Below, one piece after another: positions 1 through 7,458 of a stretch of DNA of 20,729 bases. The DNA lies in the NCBI GenBank assembly GCA_002314515.1, contig DCGB01000064.1, positions 1,305-22,033 on the forward strand. Reading direction: 5' to 3'. A program made the translations under genes and the position numbers. The notes beneath the pieces were generated by a model. The model was not told the DNA's origin. It saw only the letters and a list, made by a program, of their open reading frames with translations, and searched no databases. How positions within the stretch are numbered: position 1 is the first letter of the stretch; every line of letters starts with the position of its first letter. The DNA is from Solobacterium sp. UBA1789 (GTDB taxonomy: Bacteria; Bacillota_I; Bacilli_A; Erysipelotrichales; Erysipelotrichaceae).

Positions 1-343
1 CTAACTGTCTGGCACCACGTCTTGTTCTGGCAAAACCTAAGCGGTATACCAGATTGTCTAAACGGGATTCCAATAAGATTAATAAGTGAGTACCGGCAAC
101 ACCTTCCATCTTTTCTGCTTTTAGATAAGTGTTGTAGAACTGTTTTTCGTTCAAGCCATACATGTTTCTGATCTTCTGCTTTTCAGCAAGCTGAAGACCA
201 TAGTTAGACTGTTTGACTCTCTTGGTAGGACTGCCATGCTGTCCCGGAATGTAAGCTCTTTTGCTTAATTCTTCGCCTGTTTCCAGAACGGAGAAGTTAA
301 GACGGCGAGAGATACGCCATACTGGACCTGTGTTTCTAGCCAT
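1..343 (-). CDS. rpsD: 30S ribosomal protein S4, 5' part (runs off the left edge)
   Basis: Primary 16S rRNA-binding protein of the small subunit, needed early in 30S assembly, and in many bacteria a repressor of its own mRNA. The reverse strand reads MARNTGPVWRISRRLNF at the start, followed by an S4-typical RAYIPGQHG, a KQKIRNMYGLNEKQF segment and LLESRLDNLVYRLGFARTRR, the beginning of the S4 RNA-binding domain. About 114 codons are present of the roughly 200 usual, so the C-terminal part lies outside the window. No cysteines occur in the N-terminal region, so this is the zinc-free form of S4. The start ATG at 341-343 follows a strong AGGAGG site with good spacing. The gene stands alone here, divergent from ezrA, behind a structured leader. 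Identity is certain from family knowledge; autoregulation is inferred. Confidence 0.97.
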   Translation of the reverse strand, partial: MARNTGPVWRISRRLNFSVLETGEELSKRAYIPGQHGSPTKRVKQSNYGLQLAEKQKIRNMYGLNEKQFYNTYLKAEKMEGVAGTHLLILLESRLDNLVYRLGFARTRRGARQL

Positions 344-485
344 ATTTCCTCCTTATTTCACATAGGCTACAGGTGTAAATCATTTCAGTGAGTGTCAATA
401 TACGATTTTTCGCCTAAGCGCTCGGCTACTGATCTCCCATTAAGGGTATTGACGCTGGAGCTGAAACTTTACATGCTGCTAGTGC
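344..485 (-). promoter_or_regulatory. rpsD leader RNA, probable S4-binding autoregulatory structure
   Basis: The roughly 140-nt 5' leader of rpsD contains nested complementary segments in the RNA sense: UGUAAA (468-473) with UUUACA (374-379), UUUCAG (461-466) with CUGAAA (383-388), and GUCAAUA (447-453) with UAUUGAC (394-400). These make one long interrupted stem. Inside it sit two short hairpins, CCC/GGG around 436-446 and GCC/GGC around 412-426. A complex folded leader in front of rpsD is the known arrangement for S4 autoregulation in Firmicutes. The pairing is seen directly; binding by S4 is inferred. Confidence 0.75.
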
Positions 486-491
486 TTTATA

Positions 492-521
492 AATATATCA
501 AATATAGACAGTCCTAGTCAA
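492..521 (-). promoter_or_regulatory. rpsD promoter
   Basis: On the minus strand TTGACT (516-521) and TATATT (492-497) are separated by 18 bases, a good sigma-A-type promoter. Transcription would begin near 485, giving the long structured leader. The -35 box directly abuts the -35 box of the divergent ezrA promoter. Confidence 0.7.
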
Positions 522-550
522 TTGAAAAGGTTAAATATTAAGAGTAAAAT
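522..550 (+). promoter_or_regulatory. ezrA operon promoter
   Basis: TTGAAA (522-527) and TAAAAT (545-550) are spaced by exactly 17 bases, about 23 bases before the ezrA start codon. Transcription would begin near 557, leaving a short leader that contains the GGGGG ribosome site at 564-568. It likely drives ezrA through the M24 peptidase gene. Confidence 0.7.
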
Positions 551-573
551 TAATATGTATTTCGGGGGTTACC

Positions 574-2277
574 ATGGATACTAAAGTCAAACTCATCATA
601 TTTGCTGTTTTGTGTGCTGCCTTGGTCATTATTGTGACCATTTTGATCAATAATATCCGTAAGACATCATTAAAAAAAGATATTGATGATCTTTATGTCC
701 GTTTTAACGTAATCAAAACCAATCCTTTGGCCTTTAAACTCAATAAGGCCCAGGCTATGGCCAGAAGAAGCGATGAAACCAGTGAAGTTGTCAGAGAATA
801 TTATGAAAAATATCTGGAGGCTCAGAAACATATCGATCAGATTGCCAGTCTTTTAGATACTATTGAAGATTCTGTTGCTTCAAGGAAGTTCAGACAGGCC
901 AAGGAAGCAATTACCATTGTCAGTGAAAATATTGAGGATTCCGAAAAAGAAGTCTGTGATATTGATGTATTTCTCCAGAGTTTTTCTGTTAAGGAAAACA
1001 AACAGCGGGAATATTCGGCCCGTTTAAAGGAAAGCTATCGTGAAGTCCGTTTGAGTGTTAATGACAATGCCCAGACTCTTTCAATAACTTATGATGGACT
1101 GATTAAAAAACTGGAAGCTGTTGAAGAACTCTTTTCTCAATCAGAAGAATATATTTATGCCAATGATTATAGTTCAGCTCAGGAAGCATTGGAAGATATT
1201 GAAAAACGAATTAATGAAATTAAGGAATCACAGCTTGTCATTCCATCATTAATTGAAGAAATCAAGGGCTTTTTGCCTTCTTTACTGGATGAGGCTCAGC
1301 GTCAGCATGCCCTAATCAGACAAAGAGGTCTTTATCTTGAACATCTTGATGCCGAAAATAAGCTGAAGGAATATGACAGCGAATTGAATTTAATGTCTAA
1401 ATTACTGGCTGATGCGCAACTTGCTGGTTTAAATGAGCGTATTGCTGGTCTTAAGGAAGGCTTAAAATCACTGCTGGCGGCTTTTGAAAAAGAGTCACAG
1501 GATTATGTGGATATGAAGACATTGATTCAGGAGCTTGTCAAGAATCTGACAGAACTCAAAAATCTATATAATTACATTCAGATTTCTTATGCCAAAGAAT
1601 CACAGCGTTTTGATTTGGCTGATTTAAATGATGTTTTGCTGGAACAGGAGACAAAGAATGCGATTTATCAGGATCGTTATATTTCCTTAAATAAGGATAT
1701 AGTAGATAATCTGCGTCCGGCTTCGATAATTCTGACTGATGTCAAGGTTCTTTTTGATGATACAGATACTGATTGCAAGGCCCTGATGGAATATAAGAAG
1801 AAAATTGATAAGAATACTTCCGATGAAGAGAGGGCTAAGCGTCAGCTTGATAAGTATCAGCTTATTTTAAATGAAGTTGAGGTCAAGGTTAAACAACATC
1901 ATCTGCCAACTATCAGCGAATCTTATTATGATGATTTAAAGAAGGGCTGGGATTATGTTTCAGATATTCGCGTTTTATTGAAGGAGATTCCTTTGAATGT
2001 CGACAAGCTGAATCAGGTCATTGGTGATGCACGTGAATTTATCTATAGTTTTTATAACAATGTCAATAATATTGTTGGCATGAATATTATGATTGAAAAT
2101 GCCATTGTTTTTGGCAACAAGTACCGTTCAACTTATCCTAGTATTGACCAGGAACTGTCAAAAGCAGAATTCTATTATTTAAATGGTGAATATACTAAGG
2201 CAATGAAAATTTCTATAAACTGTATGGAAACCCTTTTCCCGCATGCAGAAGATAAGATACTGGAGAATAATCAGTGA
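574..2277 (+). CDS. ezrA: Septation ring formation regulator EzrA
   Basis: Membrane-anchored regulator of FtsZ assembly and of the division site in Firmicutes. The 567 residues match the usual family length. A single N-terminal transmembrane helix (about residues 6-26) is followed by a long, charged, coiled-coil-rich cytoplasmic region. Family hallmarks are the segment just after the helix (DDLYVRFNVIKTNPLAFKL) and the conserved C-terminal patch with MIENAIVFGNKYRS near residues 508-521. The start ATG follows a G-rich ribosome site at 564-568. The stop overlaps the GTG start of the next gene (GTGA), so the two are translationally coupled. The order ezrA, NifS-like desulfurase, thiI opposite rpsD resembles Bacillus. 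Assignment rests on length, topology, motifs and context together. Confidence 0.93.
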   Translation: MDTKVKLIIFAVLCAALVIIVTILINNIRKTSLKKDIDDLYVRFNVIKTNPLAFKLNKAQAMARRSDETSEVVREYYEKYLEAQKHIDQIASLLDTIEDSVASRKFRQAKEAITIVSENIEDSEKEVCDIDVFLQSFSVKENKQREYSARLKESYREVRLSVNDNAQTLSITYDGLIKKLEAVEELFSQSEEYIYANDYSSAQEALEDIEKRINEIKESQLVIPSLIEEIKGFLPSLLDEAQRQHALIRQRGLYLEHLDAENKLKEYDSELNLMSKLLADAQLAGLNERIAGLKEGLKSLLAAFEKESQDYVDMKTLIQELVKNLTELKNLYNYIQISYAKESQRFDLADLNDVLLEQETKNAIYQDRYISLNKDIVDNLRPASIILTDVKVLFDDTDTDCKALMEYKKKIDKNTSDEERAKRQLDKYQLILNEVEVKVKQHHLPTISESYYDDLKKGWDYVSDIRVLLKEIPLNVDKLNQVIGDAREFIYSFYNNVNNIVGMNIMIENAIVFGNKYRSTYPSIDQELSKAEFYYLNGEYTKAMKISINCMETLFPHAEDKILENNQ

Positions 2278-3392
2278 AAAAAATCTATTTTGACAATGTC
2301 TCAACCACTTCTTTACATGAAGAGGTTCTAAAGACTTATAAGGATCTCTTAGATAAATACTACTGTAATAGCGATGCCCTTTATGATGATGGCGTCGTTA
2401 TTTATGATATGCAGGAAAAAAGCCGGGCCCTTATTGCCGAACTGTTAAAGGTTGATAAGGATGAGGTCATTTTTACTTCTGGTGCTTCTGAGGCCAATAG
2501 TCTGGCAATCAAGGGTCTGTGTCTCAATCAAAGTGAGCGTAAACACTTAATAACAACAATCTATGAACATTCTTCTGCTTATAATGCCTTTAAACAGCTG
2601 GAAGAACACTTTGGTTTTGAGGTGACTTATTTAATGCCAGAGGATAAGAGTGGTCAAATAAGTGCTGATCAGCTTAAGAAGGCTATCCGAAAAGATACCT
2701 TACTGGTATCAGTCATGGCTGTTAATAATGAGATTGGTATTATCAATGATATTAAGGAAATCAAGGAATTAATCAAGCACTATCCTGGTCTTTATTTTCA
2801 TTGTGATTTAACTCAGGCTGTTGGTAAGATTCCTTTTGATTTACAGGATATTGATCTGGCCAGTTTTTCTGCTCATAAGATTCATGGTTTAAAGGGCAGT
2901 GGTGTTCTGGTTAAGAAGCGTCATGTTGGACTTTTGCCACTGATTAATGGTGGCCAGCAGGAAAGTGGTATTCGAGGTGGTACTTCCAATGCCTTATGTA
3001 ATATTGTTTTAGCTAAAACTTTGCGTCTTGCCTTGGAAGAAGAGGATAAGTATCATGCCTATATGCTGGAACTCGGCGCTTATTTTAAAGAGCGTATCAA
3101 GGAAGTTGAGGGTATTAAAATCAATTCTCCAGAGGGTGCTATTTATAATCTGATTAATATTGAAACACCTTTGACTTCAGAGGTCATGTTGAATGCCCTG
3201 AATCTGAAAAATATCATGGTTTCTTCCAAGTCGACCTGTGGTTCAAGAAAGAACGAATCCAATCGAACACTGAAGTCAATGGGCATTGATGATGACCATG
3301 CGATTCGTGTTTCTTTTGATCATCATAATACCAAAGAGGAAATTGATTATTTCATTGATTCAATAAAGGAGATCATTAAAAAATATGCTTAA
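2274..3392 (+). CDS. nifZ: Cysteine desulfurase, NifS/NifZ type (sulfur donor for ThiI)
   Basis: PLP enzyme that takes sulfur from cysteine as an enzyme-bound persulfide. In B. subtilis the NifZ desulfurase is dedicated to ThiI and tRNA 4-thiouridine, and the gene here directly precedes thiI and overlaps it by 8 bases. The 372 residues carry the class V aminotransferase fold. Visible features are the early FTSGASEANSLAIKG phosphate-binding segment, an EHSSAYNA histidine, the PLP lysine in SAHKIHG (K202) and the catalytic cysteine in KSTCGSR (C322) within a mobile loop. The GTG start at 2274 overlaps the ezrA stop and has GGAG about 9 bases upstream. A general role in Fe-S assembly is possible, but no scaffold gene is adjacent, so the tRNA thiolation role is preferred. 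Confidence 0.9.
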   Translation: MKKIYFDNVSTTSLHEEVLKTYKDLLDKYYCNSDALYDDGVVIYDMQEKSRALIAELLKVDKDEVIFTSGASEANSLAIKGLCLNQSERKHLITTIYEHSSAYNAFKQLEEHFGFEVTYLMPEDKSGQISADQLKKAIRKDTLLVSVMAVNNEIGIINDIKEIKELIKHYPGLYFHCDLTQAVGKIPFDLQDIDLASFSAHKIHGLKGSGVLVKKRHVGLLPLINGGQQESGIRGGTSNALCNIVLAKTLRLALEEEDKYHAYMLELGAYFKERIKEVEGIKINSPEGAIYNLINIETPLTSEVMLNALNLKNIMVSSKSTCGSRKNESNRTLKSMGIDDDHAIRVSFDHHNTKEEIDYFIDSIKEIIKKYA

Positions 3393-4578
3393 TTTTGAAT
3401 ATGACCACATTGTTGTCCGTTATGGTGAATTATCAACCAAAGGCAAGAATCGTAAGGATTTTATCAGGTGTCTTTCCGGTAATATTAAAAAACGTTTAGC
3501 TGATCATGAGAAGCTGGAATATAAGACTTTACATGATGGTCTTTTTATTAAGCTTAATGGTGAAGATTATGATGTCATTGCTGAAGAATTGGGTTCTGTT
3601 TTCGGTTACAGTTATTTTTCTGGTGCCATTTTAGTCAAAAAAGATATGGAAGAAGTCAAGGAAATGGCTTTGAAACTTGCCAATAAGAGAGATTATAAGA
3701 CTTTTAAGGTAGCAGCCAGAAGAGCTGACAAGTCTTTTCCTTTACATAGCGATGATATTAATCGCCAGGTTGCTGGCCATATTTTAAGAAATAAGGATAT
3801 TAAGGTTGATGTTCATCATCCGGATCTGACTATTTATATTGTCGTTCAGAATAACGACATCATCATTATGGATGAAAAAGTCAGAGGAGCCGGTGGTTAT
3901 CCAACGGGTATTAATGGTAAGGCCCTGGTTATGATGTCGGGCGGTATTGATTCGCCGGTTGCGGCTTATCTGACGATGAAAAGGGGTTTGCATATTGATT
4001 GTATTCACTTTGCGTCAATGCCATATACTTCAAAGCAGGCTTTAGATAAGGTTTTGACTCTGGCCAAGAAAATCAGTGTTTCCCAGGAACAGATCAGAGT
4101 TCATGTCATTCCTTTTACTGATCTGCAGCTGGCAATCTATGATAACTGTGATGAACCTTATGCAGTTACGATTATGCGAAGGATGATGTATCGCATTGCC
4201 GATCAGATTGCCAAAAACAACAAAATAAGAGTTATCACTAATGGCGAATCTATTGGTCAGGTGGCTTCACAGACACCAGAGAGTATCGGTGTTATTGCCA
4301 AGGTCTGTGATACTCTGATTCTGCGTCCTTTGTGTATGGCTGATAAGATTGAGATTATTGATCTTGCAAGAAAGATTGATACCTATGAGACTTCTATTTT
4401 GCCTTTTGAAGACTGCTGTACCATTTTTGATCCCAAGAATCCAGTAACAAAGCCAAAACTTGATCATTGTGAATATCTGGAAAGAAAATTTGACTGGCAG
4501 AGTCTGGTCGATGAATGTGTAAAGAACGAGGAGATTATAATGGTCTCTTATCGTGATAAAGAAGAAGAGCTGTTCTAG
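3385..4578 (+). CDS. thiI: tRNA 4-thiouridine synthase ThiI (tRNA sulfurtransferase)
   Basis: Adenylates U8 of tRNA and exchanges oxygen for sulfur to make 4-thiouridine, a near-UV sensor; in some bacteria it also supplies sulfur for thiazole synthesis. The 397 residues comprise an N-terminal ferredoxin-like plus THUMP RNA-binding region (about 1-165, including the typical VRYGELSTKGKNR and ARRADKSFP) and a PP-loop ATP pyrophosphatase domain with SGGIDSP at 185-191. The late PFEDCCTIFDP cysteine motif is present. There is no C-terminal rhodanese domain, which is normal for the short Firmicutes form, so the persulfide must be delivered by the adjacent desulfurase. The stop TAG at 4576-4578 lies within the purine-rich ribosome site of the next gene. 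Confidence 0.97.
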   Translation: MLNFEYDHIVVRYGELSTKGKNRKDFIRCLSGNIKKRLADHEKLEYKTLHDGLFIKLNGEDYDVIAEELGSVFGYSYFSGAILVKKDMEEVKEMALKLANKRDYKTFKVAARRADKSFPLHSDDINRQVAGHILRNKDIKVDVHHPDLTIYIVVQNNDIIIMDEKVRGAGGYPTGINGKALVMMSGGIDSPVAAYLTMKRGLHIDCIHFASMPYTSKQALDKVLTLAKKISVSQEQIRVHVIPFTDLQLAIYDNCDEPYAVTIMRRMMYRIADQIAKNNKIRVITNGESIGQVASQTPESIGVIAKVCDTLILRPLCMADKIEIIDLARKIDTYETSILPFEDCCTIFDPKNPVTKPKLDHCEYLERKFDWQSLVDECVKNEEIIMVSYRDKEEELF

Positions 4579-4591
4579 AGGAGGAAGATGT

Positions 4592-5824
4592 ATGAATATT
4601 TATGAAAATCGAAGACAGACTTTGTCTAAAAAACTGGCAGACAGACATTGTTTACTGATTTTTTCCGGTAAGGCAAAAATGTGTTCTGAAGATGAGTCTT
4701 ATCCTTTTAAGGTCAATCGTAATTTCTATTATCTGACAGGTCTGGAAAAGGAAGATATGGTTCTGATGATAGCTAATCTCAATGGCCGTTATCAGGAGTC
4801 CTTATTTATTCTGCCTTATGATGAAAATCTGGCCCGCTGGGTTGGTGGTCGTATGAGTAAGGAAGAAGCCAGCAATATTTCTGGTATTAAGAATGTTGAA
4901 GACCGCGGAGATCTTGATGATTTTCTATCAGGAATGATGAATTTTGGTCGTCGTTATGATGATTTTATCTGTTATCTGGATTTATGGCATTACTGCTATG
5001 ATCAGGATGAGTCAGAGGCTATTAGGATGGCTAATAAGCTTAAGGCTGTTTATCCGGCTTTAACAGTCAAGGATGTCTATCCTCATTTGACTAAGATGCG
5101 TTTAATTAAGGATGATTATGAGGTTGCCTGTATTTCCCAGGCTATTAATAGAACCCGCAAGGGCATTATTAAGATGATGCAGACAATAAGACCAGAGATG
5201 AATGAGATGGTTATGGAAGGTGTCTTTAATTTTTCTTTAGCTCAGAGTGTCTGCAACGAGAATGCGTTTAAGACTATTGCTGCTTCAGGTGAAAGGGCCA
5301 CTGTTCTTCATTATTCTGAAAACAATCAAATGATGAAAGATGGCGAACTCTTCTTATGTGATTTAGGTGCAACATATAATCATTATTGTGCTGATCTTAC
5401 CAGAACTTTCCCGGTCAATGGTAAATTTACGGAAAGACAGAAAGAAATTTATGAACTTGTTTTAAATGCCCAGAAGCTGGTTGAAGAAAATGCCAGACCA
5501 GGTATTACAACTCGTGATCTGAATAATCTGGTTGTTGAATATTATAAAAAGGTATTACCTGAACATGGTTTAACAGATGATGTTCGGGAATATTATTTCC
5601 ATGGTGTTTCTCATCAGCTTGGTTTGGATACTCATGATGTTGATTTAGGTCTGCCACTGGAAGAGGGCATGGTTATTACCAATGAACCTGGTCTTTATAT
5701 CAATGCAGAAAAAATCGGTATCCGAATTGAAAATGATCTATTGATCACTAAAGACGGCTGTACCGATCTGGCAAAAGATGTAATTAGAGAAGTTGCAGAT
5801 ATTGAAGAACTGATGAATAACTAG
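4592..5824 (+). CDS. pepP: Xaa-Pro aminopeptidase, M24B family
   Basis: Cytoplasmic dinuclear-metal peptidase that removes an N-terminal residue preceding proline. The 410 residues contain an N-terminal creatinase-like domain (about 1-165, beginning with NIYENRRQTLSKKL and with the NRNFYYLTGL motif) and a C-terminal pita-bread domain. All five metal ligands can be placed: D257 in LCDLGA, D268 in CADLTRTF, H341 in GVSHQLGLDTHD, E365 in NEPGLY and E380 in RIENDL. The ATG at 4592 is chosen because a perfect AGAGGAGG site (4577-4584) sits 7 bases before it. A start at 4553 would add 13 unrelated residues read inside thiI. The stop codon shares the palindrome CTAG with the stop of the convergent gene. 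The gene symbol is by family; it may be a paralog. Confidence 0.93.
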   Translation: MNIYENRRQTLSKKLADRHCLLIFSGKAKMCSEDESYPFKVNRNFYYLTGLEKEDMVLMIANLNGRYQESLFILPYDENLARWVGGRMSKEEASNISGIKNVEDRGDLDDFLSGMMNFGRRYDDFICYLDLWHYCYDQDESEAIRMANKLKAVYPALTVKDVYPHLTKMRLIKDDYEVACISQAINRTRKGIIKMMQTIRPEMNEMVMEGVFNFSLAQSVCNENAFKTIAASGERATVLHYSENNQMMKDGELFLCDLGATYNHYCADLTRTFPVNGKFTERQKEIYELVLNAQKLVEENARPGITTRDLNNLVVEYYKKVLPEHGLTDDVREYYFHGVSHQLGLDTHDVDLGLPLEEGMVITNEPGLYINAEKIGIRIENDLLITKDGCTDLAKDVIREVADIEELMNN

Positions 5825-6648
5825 AAACGATATAAGACAATTTCGGCATCTGCCATAAAGCGGATGTCTTTTTTTGTGGTACCCAGACCATTGCTGATAT
5901 CCAGAAGTGTATTATCAATATGATATTGTCCCCGATAATACTTCTTTGCGCCTGGTTCCCGATAAAAGAAGTTAATTAATGGCAGATATACCTGCATGCC
6001 GTGGGAATGACCGCATAACATTAAATCAATATTTTCGTTGTCAATGTCACTTATCAGATCAGGACAGTGGCTGACGAGAATATTGTAGGTATTATTACTT
6101 AATTGTGATAGAAGGGTGACATCAGGATTGCCTAACAGAGAGGATTCCAGACCAATCAGATTCAGGTATTTGCCTTTTTTGTTGTAGATGCGAGTAATTT
6201 CATTATTCAATACCTTAAAGTCACTGTTTTTAAGAATATTAATGACTTCTTCTTTGACCATTTCATTATCCAGGTCGTGATTTCCTAAGACGGCATATTT
6301 ACCATCATCAGCTTTTAGTGATGAGAGGAATTCTATCAGCTTTTCTTTCTTTTCCTCGCTTAGAGGATTTGTTGATAAATGATCTATAAGATCACCTCCA
6401 AAGACGATGACATCAGGCTGGTAGTTTGTAATAATGTCGCTGATTTTATTCAGGTCTTCATCATTTAATGAATAATTGTAGTGTAAGTCAGAAATAAAGG
6501 CGATCAGTATATCATCAATTTTTGTGCTTTCAATACTTTCCTGACGGGTTTTGAAACTGTGAGGATTGATATAGAGGGCATTATAAATATTAAAAGACAA
6601 AATACTAATAACGATTAATAGCAGGATAACAATTCTTTTTATATTCAT
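5821..6648 (-). CDS. Membrane-anchored metallophosphoesterase (YkuE/YaeI-like)
   Basis: Calcineurin-like phosphoesterase with a two-metal active site, probably facing outward at the membrane. With the start chosen here the protein has 275 residues: a Lys-Arg start, one hydrophobic helix (about residues 6-25) and then the full motif set, FISDLH (D-x-H), VFGGDLID, LGNHD, VSHCPD and CGHSHG. Relatives in this subfamily (YkuE, YaeI) are proposed to act on nucleotide-lipid or phospholipid substrates; the substrate here is unknown. No candidate start has a convincing ribosome site. An ATG at 6726 would add 26 Lys/Asn-rich residues before the helix, and ATGs at 6666 and 6678 are also possible. The 3' end encodes the terminator of the convergent operon on the opposite strand. 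Family certain, start uncertain. Confidence 0.88.
   Translation of the reverse strand: MNIKRIVILLLIVISILSFNIYNALYINPHSFKTRQESIESTKIDDILIAFISDLHYNYSLNDEDLNKISDIITNYQPDVIVFGGDLIDHLSTNPLSEEKKEKLIEFLSSLKADDGKYAVLGNHDLDNEMVKEEVINILKNSDFKVLNNEITRIYNKKGKYLNLIGLESSLLGNPDVTLLSQLSNNTYNILVSHCPDLISDIDNENIDLMLCGHSHGMQVYLPLINFFYREPGAKKYYRGQYHIDNTLLDISNGLGTTKKDIRFMADAEIVLYRF
5845..5875 (+). terminator. Intrinsic terminator of the ezrA-to-peptidase operon
   Basis: GGCATCTGC (5845-5853) and GCGGATGTC (5860-5868) form a 9-bp stem with two G-U pairs and a 6-base loop, followed by seven T (5869-5875). It lies about 20 bases after the peptidase stop, inside the 3' coding end of the convergent metallophosphoesterase gene. 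Confidence 0.85.
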
Positions 6649-6732
6649 GTTTTTATTGTAGAACATAATTAAGTACATTTTTTTACATATTGTTTTGATA
6701 TTTTTACGTTTTCTGTTTTTTATCATAAAAGC

Positions 6733-6750
6733 GTAAACATAGATGTTTAC
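6733..6750. promoter_or_regulatory. Perfect inverted repeat, candidate operator
   Basis: GTAAACAT-AG-ATGTTTAC is an 8-bp perfect inverted repeat with a 2-base centre, in the divergent space between the metallophosphoesterase and acetyltransferase genes. Its size and symmetry suit a dimeric helix-turn-helix regulator. No regulator gene is adjacent, and no clear promoter is seen exactly over it. Confidence 0.4.
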
Positions 6751-6800
6751 CAGCGCATCCCCCTATTTATTGTGCTGATAATTATTAAATACACTAAAAA

Positions 6801-6827
6801 AGAGAGCTCCTTGAGGGAGCTTTTCTT
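6801..6827 (+). terminator. Terminator-like hairpin before the acetyltransferase gene
   Basis: AGCTCC (6805-6810) pairs with GGAGCT (6816-6821) around a TTGAG loop, extended by A-T and G-U pairs and followed by TTTTCTT. On the minus strand the hairpin is followed by a T-rich tract as well, so it could work in both directions. No annotated gene ends just upstream on either strand. Confidence 0.5.
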
Positions 6828-6849
6828 AATGTGGTCTATAATAGGAAAT

Positions 6850-7452
6850 ATGAATGCAGAATTTTTTATTAAAGGAAAAACAATTGAAACAGAAAGATTG
6901 ATATTAAGGGCTTTTGAGGAAAAGGACCTTGATGACTTTTATGAATATGCCAAAGTTGAGGGAGTAGGAGAAATGGCTGGCTGGTATCATCATAAAAACA
7001 AGGAAGAAAGTCTTTTTATTTTAAATATGTTTATTGAAGGCGATAAAACTTTTGCCCTTTGTCTAAAGGAAAACAACAAGGTAATTGGTTCAATTGGTGT
7101 TGAACAATATGGTCTGGAAGACAAATTGAGTGAATTCTTTGATTATCAGGGCCGGGAAATCGGCTATGTTCTGAGTAAGGATTACTGGGGTCAGGGTTTG
7201 ATGGTTGAGGCTGTTAGTGCTGTAATAACTTATCTTTTTGAGGACTGTGATCTTGATTTTCTGACTTGTGGTTATTTTGTTTTCAACAGGCAGTCAAAGC
7301 GTGTTCAGGAAAAACTGGGTTTTAAACCTTATCGTAAGCTTGTTATGGATACACGAATGGGTACCAAAGAAGAAGCAATTCTTAATTTACTGATAAATCC
7401 TCATAAGAATATAAAATTTGTCTATTCACATCCGGAGACGTTAATCGTTTAG
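6850..7452 (+). CDS. GNAT acetyltransferase, RimJ/RimL type
   Basis: Acetyl-CoA-dependent N-acetyltransferase of the group that includes ribosomal-protein N-terminal acetyltransferases and many small-molecule acetylating enzymes; the substrate cannot be told. The 200 residues show the typical opening IETERLILRAFEEKDLDDF, a central GSIGVEQY strand, the acetyl-CoA loop YWGQGLMVEAV and the closing FNRQSKRVQEKLGF. The start at 6850 is chosen because the family begins a few residues later and because any earlier in-frame start (such as 6772) would read through the hairpin at 6801-6827. A TATAAT at 6837-6842 ends only 7 bases before this ATG, so the mRNA could be leaderless or nearly so; an AGGAA lies very close to the ATG. 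The next gene begins 6 bases after the stop. Confidence 0.85.
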   Translation: MNAEFFIKGKTIETERLILRAFEEKDLDDFYEYAKVEGVGEMAGWYHHKNKEESLFILNMFIEGDKTFALCLKENNKVIGSIGVEQYGLEDKLSEFFDYQGREIGYVLSKDYWGQGLMVEAVSAVITYLFEDCDLDFLTCGYFVFNRQSKRVQEKLGFKPYRKLVMDTRMGTKEEAILNLLINPHKNIKFVYSHPETLIV

Positions 7453-7458
7453 TGTAAT

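Noticed and set aside
4553..4591. Upstream in-frame start for the M24 peptidase
   Set aside because: The added 13 residues are read within thiI and across the ribosome site; the ATG at 4592 has perfect spacing to AGAGGAGG.
6772..6849. Upstream in-frame start for the first acetyltransferase
   Set aside because: The 26 added residues run through the terminator-like hairpin and a TATAAT box and do not resemble the family N-terminus.
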